From Phytoseiulus persimilis (Eukaryota; Arthropoda; Arachnida; Mesostigmata; Phytoseiidae), in NCBI GenBank assembly GCA_037576195.1, contig CM075104.1, positions 22,894,211 through 22,958,210 on the forward strand: a DNA stretch of 64,000 nucleotides. The letters run 5' to 3'. A program made the position numbers and the translations under genes. Shown one piece after another: positions 62,253 to 64,000 of this stretch. Under the pieces are notes generated by a model. The model was not told the origin of the DNA. It saw only the letters and a program-made list of their open reading frames with translations, and did no database searches. Within the stretch, counting starts at the first letter, position 1. Every line of letters begins with the position of its first letter.

Positions 62253-64000
62253 ATGGCTGATCGGGCGATCCTCTTCGGTGAGTTTTCAGTAGAGTGACGA
62301 CTGGACCGAAACCCGACGCTGGACGAAGACTGATCTCGACAAGAAATCCGACTGTAGCTTTCTGGAGAATCCGTTTTCGACTGACGGAAGCACTCTCGGT
62401 TCTCGCGTTCCAGTCAGATTGAACCTCTCGCGACGAGCTAGCGGTGCTACGATCGAGAATTCGCCACACATTCAGTTTCGTTTGGCATTCTCCTAATTGC
62501 GCGTGAGACTTTCCAACACTAGTCCCGTCCTGACGGGGTACAGGTCACTTGTTCTGGCCGCACTCGTTATTCCGAGAACAAGGAGCGGATTCTTCAGTCT
62601 GAATGTGGGAAGGACAGATGAAACTATAGCCAGCCGCAAACTGAGGCAGATCGCCGATCTTCCCCAGGAGCCGCCATCGCCGTGATTTCCTCTACATTTT
62701 TCTCGGCGACAGCGCTTTCCCTGCCGAATCCTGTCTCGAAGGCTGATGTTCGAGCACAAGTCGGAAGAGACTTTTCGATCCGAGATGAGCTAAGCAGGCT
62801 CCAAGATTCCATGGTGGGTATCGCATTTGATAGGACTCTGTTCAGATATTCTCCAGAGCACGGTTGAAATCAGTTGTCAACGTCGAAGAGTTCTGCAGGA
62901 ATCCTACGTGAACTTCCACGGATTCGACTTCAGAACCTACGTCGTCACAACGGACGATGATGTACTCATCACTTTATTCCGAATCACTCAACCGAACATA
63001 ACCTCGGAAGACTCGACTCCGGTTCTGCTCTCGCACGGATTCGCCGCCTCAGCTTTCGACTATTTCGCCAACGCGAGGTAACTCATAGGCAGCGGGGCCG
63101 CGAGTCGTCTCCGAGATGGGACAGAGAGATTTCCGAGCTTGTTGTGCGACGAGCGACATCAACACAATGTTCGATCTCGCTTCGACAGAAATGAGTCGAT
63201 CGCTTTCATCCTTGCTGACAACGGATACGATGTATGGGCAGTAAACTATCGCGGCCAGTACTTGAGCAGCCGCACCACCACGTCCTCAAACCCAGGGCCG
63301 GAATTTTTCTACAAGGCCACGTGAGTTCGACAGGATTTTTTGAGCACCGTGATGCCCGAGAGACGAGTCAGACGCCCAAGCTCTGTTACAGGTGGCAGTA
63401 CATGGCTCGATACGACCTGCCGGCAGTGATTGACTTTATTTTGGAAAAAAGGAACGGCAAGAAACTACACATAGTCGGACAGTCCATGGGAACTTCTGCT
63501 GTGTTTGCTCTCCTCTCAACAAACCACAGCTATGACGAAAAAGCGAGTTCATACTCCAGCGCTGGTTCCGATTCTTGACCAGTTAGTCGTTGAATCAGAA
63601 CAAGATCCGGATGCGCTTTGCAGTTTTACTCCGTTGACAGAGACTCCCCTTGACACGTCTTCCTCATTCATATCGCAGATAATTATGTTCCACGCCCTCA
63701 CGCCAGTCTCCTCGTTGGGTGAGGACACTTCAGAAAACTTGAAGAGACTTTTCAAGGGAAGCCAGGGGCTGCCCAAGTTGCTCAAAAATGTGAGGCTCCT
63801 GGAACACGCCTCTAATCTTATCGAAGTTCACCAATTTAGTCGGGGTACTCTAGCTAGCTAAGCCCCGAACTAATGCATACGCCTCCAGGATTTCGAGTAC
63901 CAGTTGGCCTATGGACATTCAATCTTGAACAACAAGAAGAAGTTCGCCACGCCTCTGTTTAACAACCATCTCTGCCTGCTGAGCTCAACTTACTGTGGAG
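62253..64000 (+). CDS. acid lipase / lipase-3 type alpha/beta-hydrolase, 5' part (seven exons), cut by window end
   Basis: Exons: 62253-62277, 62668-62813, 62899-63077, 63189-63320, 63392-63542, 63679-63789, 63889 to beyond 64000. Joined, they stay in frame for about 285 residues; the family is usually near 400. Exon 1 encodes only MADRAILF plus one base, and the signal peptide continues in exon 2 (AAIAVISSTFFSATALS). Exon 3 has the N-terminal TTDDDVLITLFRI block and the oxyanion-side LLSHGF motif. Exon 4 has LADNGYDVWAVNYRGQ. Exon 5 has YDLPAVIDFIL and the nucleophile elbow GQSMG. Exon 6 has MFHALTPVSSL. The catalytic Asp and His lie beyond the window. These motifs are typical of gastric/lysosomal acid lipases, which hydrolyse triglycerides and cholesteryl esters, and of insect lipase-1/3. 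The signal sequence implies secretion or lysosomal delivery. The intron after exon 5 appears to use a GC donor (63543-63544). The exon 2/3 junction is the least certain. Confidence 0.9.

Noticed and set aside
1..64000. Bacterial operons, CRISPR arrays, riboswitches or prophage
   Set aside because: No compact gene arrangement, no ribosome-binding pattern, no regularly spaced identical repeats. Intron-bearing genes show the DNA is eukaryotic.

Overview
This is a stretch of animal nuclear DNA, not bacterial. The coding sequence lies in short exons flanked by GT-AG introns, many with the donor GTGAGT, and separated by long non-coding stretches. A decayed LINE-type retroelement and a foldback DNA transposon are also present. 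Base composition is near 50% GC, with many short (GAGC)n, (CGGT)n and poly-C tracts. Gene content and the style of the LINE remnant suggest an arthropod or another protostome; the species cannot be named from sequence alone.

Three loci are well supported. (1) Minus strand, 43042 to 33401: a complete 12-exon gene for a secreted follistatin-related protein of the FSTL4/FSTL5 type. It has a signal peptide, a ten-cysteine follistatin/Kazal domain, two EF-hands, two Ig domains and the long C-terminal half. The exons join in one frame to 893 codons plus stop. (2) Minus strand, 59581 to 57995: two tandem two-exon genes for small, secreted, cysteine-free peptides that are paralogues of each other. 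The first is intact (99 residues, strongly basic). The second carries a one-base frameshift in this sequence. I do not recognise the family, and this is the best candidate here for something undescribed. (3) Plus strand, 62253 to the right edge: the first seven exons of an acid-lipase/lipase-3 type gene with its own TATA-like promoter, cut off by the window end.

By region: 1-7.2 kb holds no supported gene. A frameshifted LINE tail occupies about 7.26-8.07 kb. A 331-codon minus-strand frame interrupted only by TGA codons lies at 11.6-12.6 kb. Coding-like pieces in shifting frames lie at 16.5-17.7 kb. An 807-bp TA-flanked foldback element is at 18.6-19.4 kb. 19.4-33.4 kb holds no supported gene. 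The follistatin-related gene follows, then about 15 kb with nothing firm, then the peptide pair and the lipase.

All three firm loci encode proteins with N-terminal signal sequences. The peptide pair and the lipase are separated by under 3 kb and face away from each other. A shared role in secretion (gland, gut or haemolymph) is possible but is inference only.
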